The translations under genes and the position numbers were made by a program. Positions 24,188 through 33,204 of a stretch of DNA of 64,000 nucleotides are shown in pieces. Numbering within the stretch: the first letter of the stretch is position 1; each line of letters opens with the position of its first letter. The notes under the pieces were generated by a model. It ran no database searches. It was not told the DNA's origin and worked only from the letters and a program-made list of their open reading frames with translations. Source of the stretch: Variovorax brevis (GTDB lineage Bacteria > Pseudomonadota > Gammaproteobacteria > Burkholderiales > Burkholderiaceae_C); assembly GCF_030317105.1 (NCBI RefSeq), contig NZ_JASZYG010000006.1:372001-436000 (forward strand). Direction: 5' to 3'.

Positions 24188-25278
24188 TCGGAAATCCCCA
24201 GGCGTTTTCGCCCATGTACGCGCAGGCGCGGCAGAAGTTCCTGCAAGCCTGTGTCGCAGCCGGCATCACGGTGCAGGCGCATCCGCATCCGCTCAAGGGC
24301 CGCGAGGGAGAAGATCTCTCGATGGACGTGGCGCTCGACGGGCCGGCGGACGCCCGTCATCTGCTGCTGGTGACCAGCGCCTGCCATGGCGTGGAAGGTC
24401 ACTGCGGCAGCGGCGTGCAGGTGTTTGCGCTGCACGACGACGAATGGCGCGACAAGGCACGGGCTGCCGGCGTGGCGGTGATGTACATCCATGCGCTGAA
24501 CCCGCACGGCTTTTCCTGTGGCCGGCGCGTCACGCACGAGAACGTCGACATCAACCGCAATTTCGTCGACTTCACACAGCCGCTGCCGGTCAATGCGGCC
24601 TACGCCAAGCTGCATGCGCTCTTGCTGCCCGACGCCTGGCCACCGACGCCTGCCAACCAGGCCGACATCCAGGCGTGGATCGAAAAGCACGGCATCAAGG
24701 CCTACCAGGCGGCCGTCTCCGCCGGCCAGTACCAGTTTCCGGATGGCGTGTTCTACGGCGGTGGCGCGCCCACCTGGAGCAACCGCGTGTTCCGCCAGGT
24801 GCTGCGCGAACACGCACAGCACGCCAGCAAGCTCGCGTGGATCGACCTGCACACCGGCCTGGGGCCCAACGGCATCGGCGAGCGCATCTTTTCCTGCCGG
24901 GACGACAAGGACGCCTATGCCCGAGCCAACGCGTGGTGGGGTACGCCAGAGGCGCCGGTCACGTCGATCTACGACGGCTCATCGACCTCGGCCGTGCTCA
25001 CCGGCATGGCTTTTGCCGCGATCTATGAGGAATGCCCCAAGGCGGAGTACACGGGCATTGCCATGGAATACGGCACGCAGCCCATCCTGCAAGTGACCGG
25101 TGCGTTGCGCGCCGACCACTGGCTGCACAACCACCCCCAAGCCGCGCCGGAGTTGGCCGACGGCATCCGCCAGCAGATGCTCGACGCCTTCTACACGGAC
25201 ACCGATGCATGGAAGGGCCAAATCATCAGCCAGGCCCGGCAGGCGATGTTCCAGGCGGTGGATGGGCTGACAGGCTGA
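24184..25278 (+). CDS. DUF2817 protein, M14-like zinc peptidase/amidohydrolase
   Basis: The 364-residue protein has SACHGVEGHCGSG, where the His and Glu form an HxxE zinc-binding motif; NPHGFSCGRRVTHENVDINRNF, with the NR motif expected in carboxypeptidase-like enzymes; and WIDLHTGLGP, providing the third zinc ligand His. AMEYGT near the C-terminus fits the catalytic Glu region. DUF2817 proteins are related to M14/succinylglutamate desuccinylase-type enzymes. Its ATG overlaps the M20D stop by four bases, so both probably act on one N-acyl amino-acid or peptide source; this is inference. Confidence 0.85.
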   Translation: MIGNPQAFSPMYAQARQKFLQACVAAGITVQAHPHPLKGREGEDLSMDVALDGPADARHLLLVTSACHGVEGHCGSGVQVFALHDDEWRDKARAAGVAVMYIHALNPHGFSCGRRVTHENVDINRNFVDFTQPLPVNAAYAKLHALLLPDAWPPTPANQADIQAWIEKHGIKAYQAAVSAGQYQFPDGVFYGGGAPTWSNRVFRQVLREHAQHASKLAWIDLHTGLGPNGIGERIFSCRDDKDAYARANAWWGTPEAPVTSIYDGSSTSAVLTGMAFAAIYEECPKAEYTGIAMEYGTQPILQVTGALRADHWLHNHPQAAPELADGIRQQMLDAFYTDTDAWKGQIISQARQAMFQAVDGLTG

Positions 25279-25308
25279 ACGCAACGCGCGGCCCGGAAGC
25301 GCTGCGAC

Positions 25309-26082
25309 TCAGGCGTTGAGCAAGCGCTGCTCGGCAATCACGAGCAGCCCGTCCATGATCAGGCTCTCGACCAGTTCAAAGCTGGTGTGCATCGACGGCG
25401 CCATCTTCCAGCCCGCCCCGCCCGTCATGTAGCGCACGGGCTCCATGCCGCAGTGTTCGCGCACGTGGTGCACCATGCGCTCAACCGCACCGGCGATCGC
25501 ATAGGTGCCGCCGCTGGTGAGCGCGTCGCTGGTGTTGGTGGGAAAGGGCGTGACCTCGCCGGTGGGCACGTGCAGGCCGGCCGTGCCGGATTCGAGCGCG
25601 CGCAGCATGATCCCGTGCCCCGGAAGAATGAAGCCGCCCAGGAACTTGCCATGGGTGTCGACCGCCTCCACCGTGACCGCCGTGCCGATGAGCACCACCA
25701 CCATCGGCCGCGGCGGCCCTTCGGCCAGCATGCGATGTCGCGCGCCGATCATGGCCACCCAGCGATCGGCACCCAGGCGGGTGGGATGGTCGTAGCCGTT
25801 GATGACGCCGGCTTCGGCCAGCGTGGGCACCACCCAGCGCGCGGCGCAGTCGAAGCGCTCGTGGATCTGCTCCTCGGCGCGCCGCCTCACGGCGTCGCCG
25901 GCAACCACGCAGCCCAGCATCGACGCGGGTGGCGGCAGGTCGGCCCATGGGCCCTCGGCGAGTTTCTCGATGTGGTCCAGAAACTCGGCGCCATGCGCCA
26001 AAACCGCCGCACCAGGGTGCGGCGCGCCGTAAAGCGCCCACTTGAGGCGGGTGTTGCCGATGTCGATGGCGAGGAATCCCAT
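25309..26082 (-). CDS. coaX: Type III pantothenate kinase
   Basis: CoaX phosphorylates pantothenate, the first step of coenzyme A synthesis, and does not need a P-loop. The 257-residue protein starts MGFLAIDIGNTRLKWAL, the actin-like phosphate-1 motif, and has LGADRWVAMIGARH and GTAVTVEAVDTHGKFLGGFILPG, the conserved CoaX segments binding pantothenate and ATP. Type III kinase is the usual form in Burkholderiales. A start nine bases upstream (26091, MRRMGF) is possible. It is divergent from the kbp-like gene over 130 bases; no operon partner is visible. Confidence 0.94.
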   Translation of the reverse strand: MGFLAIDIGNTRLKWALYGAPHPGAAVLAHGAEFLDHIEKLAEGPWADLPPPASMLGCVVAGDAVRRRAEEQIHERFDCAARWVVPTLAEAGVINGYDHPTRLGADRWVAMIGARHRMLAEGPPRPMVVVLIGTAVTVEAVDTHGKFLGGFILPGHGIMLRALESGTAGLHVPTGEVTPFPTNTSDALTSGGTYAIAGAVERMVHHVREHCGMEPVRYMTGGAGWKMAPSMHTSFELVESLIMDGLLVIAEQRLLNA

Positions 26083-26212
26083 GCGCCGCATTATGCGGAC
26101 CCACCGTTTGCATTTGCTTGCGTACCCATCCGAAACGTGACGTCCGGCCTTCATGTTTCGCCGCTAAAGTGGCCCGTCGAACCATCCACACACCCTTTGA
26201 AGGAGAAGTCAC

Positions 26213-26692
26213 ATGGGTTTGCTCAGCTTTATCAAGGACGCAGGTGAAAAGCTTTTTGGCGGCTCGTCGGCCCATGCGGCCACGCCCGCTGCCGACCCGG
26301 GCGCGGCCAATGCGGCAGCCGGCACGGCCATCAAGACCTACATCGACAAGCAGAACCTGGGCATCACGAACCTGGCGGTGGCGTTCGACGGCGCATCAGG
26401 CCAGGTCACGCTCACGGGCGACGCGCCCAACCAGGCGGCCAGCGAAAAAGCGACCCTTTCCGCGGGCAACGTGAGCGGCGTCGTTCACGTGGAAAACAAG
26501 CTTGCCGTGGCAGCCCCGGCTGATGAGGCGCAGTACCACGACGTGGTGAGCGGCGACACGCTGTCGGCCATCTCCAAGAAGTACTACGGCGACGCCAACA
26601 AGTACAACGCGATCTTCGAGGCGAACAAGCCGATGCTTTCACACCCGGACAAGATTTACCCCGGCCAAAAGCTCCGGATTCCGAAGCTCTGA
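26213..26692 (+). CDS. kbp: BON-LysM protein, Kbp (YgaU) family
   Basis: The 159-residue protein begins MGLLSFIKDAGEKLFGG, as in E. coli Kbp, then a BON domain (about 38-100, including LAVAFDGASGQVTLTGDA and VHVENKLAV) and a C-terminal LysM domain (about 105-157: YHDVVSGDTLSAISKKYYGD and IYPGQKLRIP). E. coli Kbp is a cytoplasmic potassium-binding protein; length and order match it. No signal peptide is visible, so peptidoglycan binding is not implied despite LysM. AAGGAGAAG precedes the ATG. It converges with the rhodanese gene with only five bases between. Confidence 0.9.
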   Translation: MGLLSFIKDAGEKLFGGSSAHAATPAADPGAANAAAGTAIKTYIDKQNLGITNLAVAFDGASGQVTLTGDAPNQAASEKATLSAGNVSGVVHVENKLAVAAPADEAQYHDVVSGDTLSAISKKYYGDANKYNAIFEANKPMLSHPDKIYPGQKLRIPKL

Positions 26693-26697
26693 TCCGT

Positions 26698-27144
26698 TCA
26701 GTTCTGCTTCCAGGGGAGGCCGCGAAAGCGCCAGCCTCCCTTTCGCCCCCGATGGCCTTCTGAATCGGCATCGCCCTCGAATCCTTCGAGGATGTTGTAG
26801 GCCTGCACGCCCAGTTCGGTGGCGCGCTTGGCCGCGGCGATCGAACGCACGCCGCTTCGGCACAAGAGCACGGCCTTCTGGCCGGCGGGCACGGCCGCGC
26901 GGATGCCTTCGTCGAACGCGGGGTTCGGGGCCATACCCGGCCACTGCTTCCAGGCCAGGGGCACCGCGCCGGGCACGAAGCCGACCCACTCGCGTTCGGC
27001 GTCGCTGCGCACGTCGACCAACACTGCCTCGCCGGAGGCTTGCCAGCGGGAGGCCGTGTCAGGGGTGATGTCGCCCGCGTAGCCTTGGGCGGGACGGACG
27101 CTGTCAGACGCCGAAGCGTCGATGGAAGGGTTTTCGGCTTTCAT
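26698..27144 (-). CDS. Rhodanese-like domain protein
   Basis: The 148-residue protein is a single rhodanese domain. VLVDVRSDAEREWVG and VLLCRSGVRS contain the structural Asp-Arg and the active-site Cys95, expected to carry a persulfide. The GVQAYNILEGFEGD segment completes the fold. Single-domain rhodaneses move sulfane sulfur to acceptors such as cyanide, thiols or cofactor pathways; the acceptor here is unknown. The C-terminal tail HRGRKGGWRFRGLPW is basic. It converges on the kbp-like gene and is divergent from the FecR-like gene across 189 bases. Confidence 0.9.
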   Translation of the reverse strand: MKAENPSIDASASDSVRPAQGYAGDITPDTASRWQASGEAVLVDVRSDAEREWVGFVPGAVPLAWKQWPGMAPNPAFDEGIRAAVPAGQKAVLLCRSGVRSIAAAKRATELGVQAYNILEGFEGDADSEGHRGRKGGWRFRGLPWKQN

Positions 27145-27333
27145 GGGTCAAAGATAGCAGCACGCCTTTCCTGCGGCAGCGCAGCACGCGCGCCGCCACG
27201 TCGCCAGGCGTGTCTTCTGCGACACAGGCCGACCCGCCACGCACCAAAACTTTCAAAAACTTTGCATTGGCTTGACACCGCTTCGCGGGGGTCATGCGTT
27301 GAGTGGGTAGTCTCCGGACAAAGCCCGCCCTAC

Positions 27334-29760
27334 ATGAACTCGACACTTCACTTTTCCGGCCTCTTCCATCGCGTCTCGCGCATCCTCGTGGCCCTGGCCA
27401 CCGGCTTGGCGCTGCAAGCCTTCGCGCAGGACGAAGATCCGCCCGGCCGCGTGGGCCAGATCAACCTGCAGCAGGGCACGGTGAGCATGTCGCCGGCCGG
27501 TGACGACACCTGGTACGACGCCATTGCCAACCGCCCCATCACCACGGGCGACAAGCTCTGGACCGACCGCGGCGCTCACGCCGAAGTCTTCGTCGGCTCC
27601 GCCGCCGTGCGCATGGACGGGCAAACCAGCGTCGAATTTTCAGAGCTCACCGACCAGACGCTGCGCCTGACGGTGCAGCAAGGCGTGCTGCAGGTTCGCG
27701 TGCGCGACGACTTGGCCGGCCAGCAGGTCGAGGTCGACACCGGCAACCTGGCGTTCGTCGTGCGCCAGCCCGGCGACTACCGCTTCCTGGTCAATCCGCA
27801 AGCCGACACGACGCAGGTCATGGTCGCCCACGGGGCCGGTACCGTCTACGGCGACAACGGCGAGGCGCAGGAAGTTGGCGGCCAGCAGCAATCCGTGTTC
27901 ACGGGCCGCAACCTCGAGGCCGCCGGGGCGCCGGTACAACTGTCTGCCGCCTTCGACCGCTGGCTGGCCGATCGCAACCAGGTCGAAGACCAATCACAGT
28001 CTGCCCGCTACGTGTCGCGCGAGGTGGCCGGCTACCAGCAGCTCGACAACTACGGCCAGTGGCAAAACGACGTGACCTACGGGGCCGTCTGGTATCCGAA
28101 CAACGTCGATGCCGACTGGGCGCCCTACAGCGACGGCTACTGGACCAACGTGGCGCCTTGGGGCTGGACCTGGGTCGACCGGGCGCCCTGGGGCTTCGCA
28201 CCTTTCCACTACGGCCGCTGGGCGCGCTTTGGCCCCCGGTGGGGATGGGTGCCGGGCCGCCCGCAAGGCAGGCCGGTGTATTCGCCGGCGCTGGTGGGCT
28301 TTGTCGGCGGGCGGCCGGGCACCCCGGGTGGCGGCTTCTCGGTGGGCAGCAATCGCCCTGCCGTCGGCTGGTTCCCGCTCGCGCCCGGCGAGGCGTGGCG
28401 ACCGGGCTATCGCGCCAGCGACCGCTACGTCGATCGCGCCAACCGGAACGTGTTGTTCAACAACCCCATCAACGTGCCCAACCCCAGCTACGCCAATCGC
28501 CGCGTGCCGAACGGCGTGACGGCCATGCCGGCGGACGCATTCGGCCGCGGACCCATGGGCCGGCGCGACTACATGCGCCCGCCCGAGCAGGCGGTGGCCG
28601 GCACGGCCGTCGTGAACCGTCCGCCGGTGCAGTGGCCTCCCATGGGTGGCACGGCGGGCGCCGGCGGCGCGGGCGGCGCCTTCGGGTTCATGGGGCGTCG
28701 CGCTTCGTCGGCGCCAGCCGAGATTGCGGCGCGGCAGCAAGCGATGCCATCGCAGCAGTTCCAGCAGGGACAGCACATTCCGCCGATGAACGATCAGGTC
28801 ATGCGGCAGCGGGACATGTTGCGCGAGCAACGCGCCATGCAAGTGCAAGGCGGCGCTGGCGCCGGCGTTCAGGGCCAAGGCCAAGGACAGCAAGCGGCGG
28901 AGCAGGCTCGGCTGCAACAGCAGCAAGGCTTCCAGCAACGGGCGGCGCGCGAACAGCAGGATTACCAGCAGCGCGGCCAGGAGCCTTGGGCACAACAGCG
29001 GCAACAGGGCCAGTCGTTGCGCGAGGCGCAGGAGCGGCAGGGTCAGCAGATGCGGGACGGACAACAGCAGCAGCGTCAGCAATTCCTGCAGCAACAGCAG
29101 AACCAGCAACAGCAACAGCAGCAAGTGCAGATGCAGGCACAGCAACAGCAAGCGGCACAGCAGCAGGCCGCACAACAGCAGGCCGCTCAGCAACAGGCCG
29201 CGCAACAGCAGGCGCAGCGTGCCCAGCAAGAGGCAGCACAGAGCCGCATCGCCCAGGCCCAGCAACAACAGGCGGCGCAGCAACAGGCTGCACAACAACA
29301 GCAGCAGCGCGCCCAACTGGAAATCCAGCAACGCGCACAGCAGCAGAACCTGGAATCGCAGCAACGCGCCATGCAGGCGCAGCAGCAACAACAAGCCCAG
29401 CAACGCGCCCAGCAGATGCAGCAGCAGCAACAGTTGCTCAACGAGCAGCAGATCCAGCGGCAGCAGCAGGCCGCGCAACAACAGCAACAGCAGAACGCGG
29501 CGCAACGGGCGGCGCAGCAGCAACAACTGCAGCAGCAGCAAGTGCAACAACAGGCCGAGCAGCAAGCCCGCCAAGCGCACCAGGCACGCCAGGCGCAGCA
29601 ACAACAACTGCAACAGCAGCAGCAACAGCAGCAGTTGCAACTCCAGCAACAACAGCAGGTGCAACAGCAACGCGTGGTACCGCGTCCGCCGCAGGGCCCG
29701 GGTGAGCCGGGCCAGTTCCGTCAGCGGCCCGGCGGCCGCCCCGACCCGCAGCAGAACTGA
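27334..29760 (+). CDS. FecR/DUF6600 protein with very long Gln-rich C-terminal tail
   Basis: The 808-residue product has a signal peptide (LVALATGLALQAFAQ), a FecR-like beta domain about residues 35-200 (GRVGQINLQQGTVSM, VEFSELTDQTLRLTVQQGVLQ), and a Trp/Gly-rich DUF6600 region about 225-370 (WAPYSDGYWTNVAPWGWTW, YGRWARFGPRWGWVPG). From about residue 467, and most densely from about 569 to 788, it is Gln-rich, with more than half Gln in the dense part and repeated AAQQQ units. Secreted FecR/DUF6600 proteins are of unknown function. The Gln tract is encoded by mixed CAG and CAA codons, so it is not a pure triplet repeat. The start at 27334 gives the best signal peptide; a longer reading from 27040 runs across the rhodanese gene's 5' end. 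Confidence 0.85.
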   Translation: MNSTLHFSGLFHRVSRILVALATGLALQAFAQDEDPPGRVGQINLQQGTVSMSPAGDDTWYDAIANRPITTGDKLWTDRGAHAEVFVGSAAVRMDGQTSVEFSELTDQTLRLTVQQGVLQVRVRDDLAGQQVEVDTGNLAFVVRQPGDYRFLVNPQADTTQVMVAHGAGTVYGDNGEAQEVGGQQQSVFTGRNLEAAGAPVQLSAAFDRWLADRNQVEDQSQSARYVSREVAGYQQLDNYGQWQNDVTYGAVWYPNNVDADWAPYSDGYWTNVAPWGWTWVDRAPWGFAPFHYGRWARFGPRWGWVPGRPQGRPVYSPALVGFVGGRPGTPGGGFSVGSNRPAVGWFPLAPGEAWRPGYRASDRYVDRANRNVLFNNPINVPNPSYANRRVPNGVTAMPADAFGRGPMGRRDYMRPPEQAVAGTAVVNRPPVQWPPMGGTAGAGGAGGAFGFMGRRASSAPAEIAARQQAMPSQQFQQGQHIPPMNDQVMRQRDMLREQRAMQVQGGAGAGVQGQGQGQQAAEQARLQQQQGFQQRAAREQQDYQQRGQEPWAQQRQQGQSLREAQERQGQQMRDGQQQQRQQFLQQQQNQQQQQQQVQMQAQQQQAAQQQAAQQQAAQQQAAQQQAQRAQQEAAQSRIAQAQQQQAAQQQAAQQQQQRAQLEIQQRAQQQNLESQQRAMQAQQQQQAQQRAQQMQQQQQLLNEQQIQRQQQAAQQQQQQNAAQRAAQQQQLQQQQVQQQAEQQARQAHQARQAQQQQLQQQQQQQQLQLQQQQQVQQQRVVPRPPQGPGEPGQFRQRPGGRPDPQQN

Positions 29761-29815
29761 AAGCGAACGCATCCGCGCCCGCATGCGGCTACATTGGCCG
29801 CCTTGGGGGTACGCG

Positions 29816-31198
29816 ATGCGTTCATCAACATCATTCGACTTTGACCTGTTCGTGATCGGCGGCGGCAGCGGCGGCGTGCGCGCCGCGCGCATGGCGGCCG
29901 CCCGCGGTGCGCGCGTGGCGCTCGCCGAAGTGGCCGAACTGGGTGGCACCTGCGTCAACGTCGGCTGCATTCCCAAAAAGCTCTACAGCTACGCGGCCGG
30001 CTATGCCGAAACCTTCGAGGAACTGGCCGGCTACGGGTGGAGCCTGCCCGGCGAGCCGCGTTTCGACTGGAAGCATCTGAAGGCACAACGCGCGAAGGAG
30101 ATCGGCCGCCTCAACGAGGTGTATCGCAAGCTGCTCGAGGGGCCGGGCGTGACCATGCTGCCGGGCTGGGCGCAGTTCGTGGACGCGCACACCATCGACG
30201 TCGGCGGCCAGCGCCACAGCGCGCGACACGTCATCATCGCCACCGGCGGCATGCCTTTCGTGCCCGAGTTTCCCGGCCGCGAGAACGCTGTGGTGTCCGA
30301 CGCCATGTTCGATCTCGACCCATTTCCCGAGCGGCTCGTGATCGTGGGCGGCGGCTATATCGCGTGCGAGTTCGCGTCCATCTTCAACAGCCTGGGCGCC
30401 AAGGTCACGCTGCTGCAGCGCAAGGGCCACGTGCTGAGCGACTTCGACGAAGACTTGCGCCATTTCGTGGCCAACGAAATGGGCAAGGCGGGCGTGGACA
30501 TCCGGCTCAACGTACAGGTGACGTCGATGCGGCGCGACGACAAGGGCATCACCGTGGTGCTCGACCGCGGGCAGGACCTGTGCGCCGACACGGTGCTGTG
30601 CGCCACCGGCCGCGTGCCGAACACGCAGGGGCTGGGGCTGGAGACCACGGAGGTGGCGCTCGATGAAAAAGGCGCCGTGCGCGTCGACGCGCATTTCCGC
30701 AGTTCGGTGCCATCGATCTACGCCCTGGGTGATGTGTCCACGCGCCTGCAACTGACGCCGGTGGCGCTGGCCGAGGCAATGGTGGTGGTCGATTCGCTTT
30801 TTCCGGACCCGAACCGCCGCAAGCCCCGACAGCCGCCGGACTACGACTTCGTGCCGACGGCCGTGTTCACGCATCCCAACGTGGCCACCTGCGGCTTTAC
30901 CGAATCACAGGCTCGCGCGCACTTCAAGAAGATCTCGGTGTTCGGCACGGAGTTCAAGGCACTGCGGCATACCTTGTCGGGCCGCACGGAGCGCACTTTC
31001 ATGAAGCTGCTGGTGGACGACGCGACGGATCGCGTGGTCGGCCTGCACATGGCCGGCGCGGAGGCCGCCGAGATCGTGCAGGGCTTTGCGGTGGCCATGC
31101 AGGCCGGCGCGACGAAGGCGCACTTCGATCGCACCATCGGCATCCACCCCACGTCGGCCGAAGAGTTCGTCACGATGCGCGAGCCGATCGCGGGGTGA
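29816..31198 (+). CDS. gor: Glutathione-disulfide reductase
   Basis: Gor reduces oxidised glutathione with NADPH and keeps the thiol pool reduced. The 460-residue protein has FVIGGGSGGVRAAR (FAD motif), GGTCVNVGCIPKK (redox-active Cys pair), LVIVGGGYIACEFASIF (NADPH Rossmann region), ALGDVS and the C-terminal GIHPTSAEEFVT with the proton-shuttling His. Length is normal. ATG 29816 precedes the standard N-terminus; ATG 29783 upstream is less good. The gene follows the FecR-like gene by 55 bases and may be transcribed from its own promoter. Confidence 0.95.
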   Translation: MRSSTSFDFDLFVIGGGSGGVRAARMAAARGARVALAEVAELGGTCVNVGCIPKKLYSYAAGYAETFEELAGYGWSLPGEPRFDWKHLKAQRAKEIGRLNEVYRKLLEGPGVTMLPGWAQFVDAHTIDVGGQRHSARHVIIATGGMPFVPEFPGRENAVVSDAMFDLDPFPERLVIVGGGYIACEFASIFNSLGAKVTLLQRKGHVLSDFDEDLRHFVANEMGKAGVDIRLNVQVTSMRRDDKGITVVLDRGQDLCADTVLCATGRVPNTQGLGLETTEVALDEKGAVRVDAHFRSSVPSIYALGDVSTRLQLTPVALAEAMVVVDSLFPDPNRRKPRQPPDYDFVPTAVFTHPNVATCGFTESQARAHFKKISVFGTEFKALRHTLSGRTERTFMKLLVDDATDRVVGLHMAGAEAAEIVQGFAVAMQAGATKAHFDRTIGIHPTSAEEFVTMREPIAG

Positions 31199-31281
31199 GT
31201 CGGGGGAGCTTCTGATGGCGTCTGTGCCACGGCGCGCGGCGCTCTCATGCACATTGTCACAAGTGCGTTGCACAATGGGCC

Positions 31282-32802
31282 ATGTCCCATATGCCCGATT
31301 TCATCGCACCCGCCCGCTTCAACGATGCTGATGCGGCGCTCGAACAGGTCAAGCTGATTTATCGCACCGGTCTGGACCATTTACGCAACGCGATGGTGCG
31401 CTTCGTGGCCGGCGAAACGATGCCCGGCCGCGTGCGTGCCTGCTACCCCTTCGTGCGCGTGCACACGCACACCGTGTCGCGCCAGACGGTGGCCGCCAAT
31501 GCGGGGCTGAGCTATGGCTTTGTCGCCGGGCCCGGCCGTTTTGAAACCACGCTGACGCGCCCCGACCTGTTCAGCGACTACTACGCCGACCAGTTCCGCC
31601 TTCTGCTGGAAAACCATCGCGTCGATCTGGAGATCGGCACCAGCACGCAGCCGATTCCGATCCACTTTTCCTTTGCCGAGAACGACCACATCGAAGGCTC
31701 GATGAGCCTGGAGCGCCGCGCGTTGATGCGCGACGTTTTCGACCTGCCCGACCTGGCGTCGATGGACGACGGCATCGCCAATGGCACGCATGAAGCGAAG
31801 CCGGGCGAAGCGCAGCCGCTCTCGCTTTTCACGGCGGCCCGGGTGGACTATTCGCTGCACCGGTTGCGCCACTACACGGGCACGGCACCGGAGTGGTTCC
31901 AGAACTTCGTCCTGTTCACGAACTACCAGTTCTATATCGATGAGTTCGTGCGGCTGGGGCGCGAGGCGATGACGGATGAGAACAGCGAATACATCGCGTT
32001 CGTCGAGCCGGGCAACGTGGTGACGCGGCGCCGTGGCCTTTCTCCATCGTCGCTGACGGGCGAGTTCGCCGAACTGCTCGACGGCACGCAGGGCACGCCG
32101 CCGCCGCGGCTGCCGCAGATGCCGGCCTATCACCTGGTGCGCGAGGATCGCGGCGGGATCACGATGGTCAACATCGGTGTGGGACCGGCCAATGCCAAGA
32201 CGATCACGGACCACATCGCGGTGTTGCGGCCGCATGCGTGGATGATGCTCGGCCACTGCGCGGGGCTGCGGCCCAGTCAACAGTTGGGTGACTACGTGCT
32301 GGCGCATGCCTATGTGCGCGAGGACCACGTGCTCGATGAAGAGTTGCCGCTGTGGGTGCCGATTCCGGCGCTGGCCGAGATCCAGTTGGCGCTGGAGCAA
32401 GCGGTAGAGCAGGTCACGCAGGTCAGCGGGCCGGACCTCAAGAAGTTCATGCGCACGGGCACGGTCGCGAGCACCGACAACCGCAATTGGGAACTGCTGC
32501 CGGGCAATCAGCCGCAGCGCCGCTTCAGCCAGAGCCGCGCGATTGCGCTGGACATGGAAAGCGCCACGATTGCGGCGAACGGCTTTCGCTTCCGGGTGCC
32601 GTATGGAACGCTGCTGTGCGTGAGCGACAAGCCATTGCACGGGGAGATCAAGTTGCCGGGGATGGCGAATCACTTCTATCGCGAGCGGGTCGAGCAGCAT
32701 CTGCGCATTGGCATTGCGGCGATGGGGATCTTGCGGCGCGAAGGGTCGAGTCGGTTGCACAGCCGGAAGTTGCGCAGCTTTGCGGAAGTGGCGTTTCAGT
32801 AG
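31282..32802 (+). CDS. amn: AMP nucleosidase
   Basis: Amn hydrolyses AMP to adenine and ribose-5-phosphate, a step in bacterial AMP turnover. The 506-residue protein has the N-terminal AMN domain (VRACYPFVRVHTHT, LENHRVDLEIGTSTQPIPIHF) and a C-terminal nucleoside-phosphorylase-like domain with NIGVGPANAKTITDHIAVLRP, GHCAGLRPSQ, ALDMESATIAANG and VSDKPLHGEIK. E. coli Amn is 484 residues, so length is slightly greater. In-frame ATGs at 31282 and 31291 are both possible. It converges on the reverse-strand helicase unit, with repeat 32839-32875 between. Confidence 0.93.
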   Translation: MSHMPDFIAPARFNDADAALEQVKLIYRTGLDHLRNAMVRFVAGETMPGRVRACYPFVRVHTHTVSRQTVAANAGLSYGFVAGPGRFETTLTRPDLFSDYYADQFRLLLENHRVDLEIGTSTQPIPIHFSFAENDHIEGSMSLERRALMRDVFDLPDLASMDDGIANGTHEAKPGEAQPLSLFTAARVDYSLHRLRHYTGTAPEWFQNFVLFTNYQFYIDEFVRLGREAMTDENSEYIAFVEPGNVVTRRRGLSPSSLTGEFAELLDGTQGTPPPRLPQMPAYHLVREDRGGITMVNIGVGPANAKTITDHIAVLRPHAWMMLGHCAGLRPSQQLGDYVLAHAYVREDHVLDEELPLWVPIPALAEIQLALEQAVEQVTQVSGPDLKKFMRTGTVASTDNRNWELLPGNQPQRRFSQSRAIALDMESATIAANGFRFRVPYGTLLCVSDKPLHGEIKLPGMANHFYRERVEQHLRIGIAAMGILRREGSSRLHSRKLRSFAEVAFQ

Positions 32803-32838
32803 CGTCTTGTTCCGTGCTCGCCGCGGCGTCCCCGCTTT

Positions 32839-32875
32839 CCCCCTCCCCTACCGGGGGAGGTCCGGGGTGGGGGCA
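32839..32875. repeat. GC-rich palindromic intergenic repeat, likely terminator
   Basis: CCCCCTCCCC and its near complement GGGGGAGG around CTACC form a strong hairpin, followed by a TCCGGGGTGGGGGC tail. It matches one arm of the 20201-20314 element. It sits between the convergent amn and small acidic-protein genes, supporting a terminator role at both sites. Confidence 0.65.
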
Positions 32876-32889
32876 CACCCTCCGCACCG

Positions 32890-33204
32890 CTAAACCGCAT
32901 CCCCCACGAACTGCTCCCGAAAGGCCTCGCAAAAAGCCTCTGTGCCACTGATCGACAAGGTGAAACATCGGCGCGGCGGCTCGCCTGGTTCGTCGATGAC
33001 GCCGAGGTCACTGTCCCAATCGCCGCCTTCTTCAACCGGACCACGTCGGCCCGCGAAGTCTTCGCTCGCCCAATTCAGCACTCGGGCGATTTCGGCTTCC
33101 ACATCGGCGGCATATTTCAACTCGACCGACGCCATCGCATCGAACACACCCGTGTCATCCGTGCCTTCGCTGTAGTCGAACTCGAGCCAGCGCAGCGCCG
33201 TCAT
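32890..33204 (-). CDS. Conserved small acidic protein, function unknown
   Basis: The 104-residue protein is acidic, beginning MTALRWLEFDYSEGTDD and containing VLNWASEDFAG and FTLSISGTEAFCEAFREQF. No known domain, signal or membrane segment is recognised. The helicase stop overlaps its ATG by four bases (ATGA), so it is translationally coupled to the helicase gene and likely real; base usage matches neighbouring genes. A possible role linked to RNA metabolism is only guilt by association. Confidence 0.75.
   Translation of the reverse strand: MTALRWLEFDYSEGTDDTGVFDAMASVELKYAADVEAEIARVLNWASEDFAGRRGPVEEGGDWDSDLGVIDEPGEPPRRCFTLSISGTEAFCEAFREQFVGDAV

Noticed and set aside
27994..29976. Long reverse-strand Leu-rich open frame
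   Set aside because: It is the antisense of the CAG/CAA Gln tract, which reads CTG/TTG (Leu) on the other strand. It has no domain, and the forward frame has a signal peptide and known domains.
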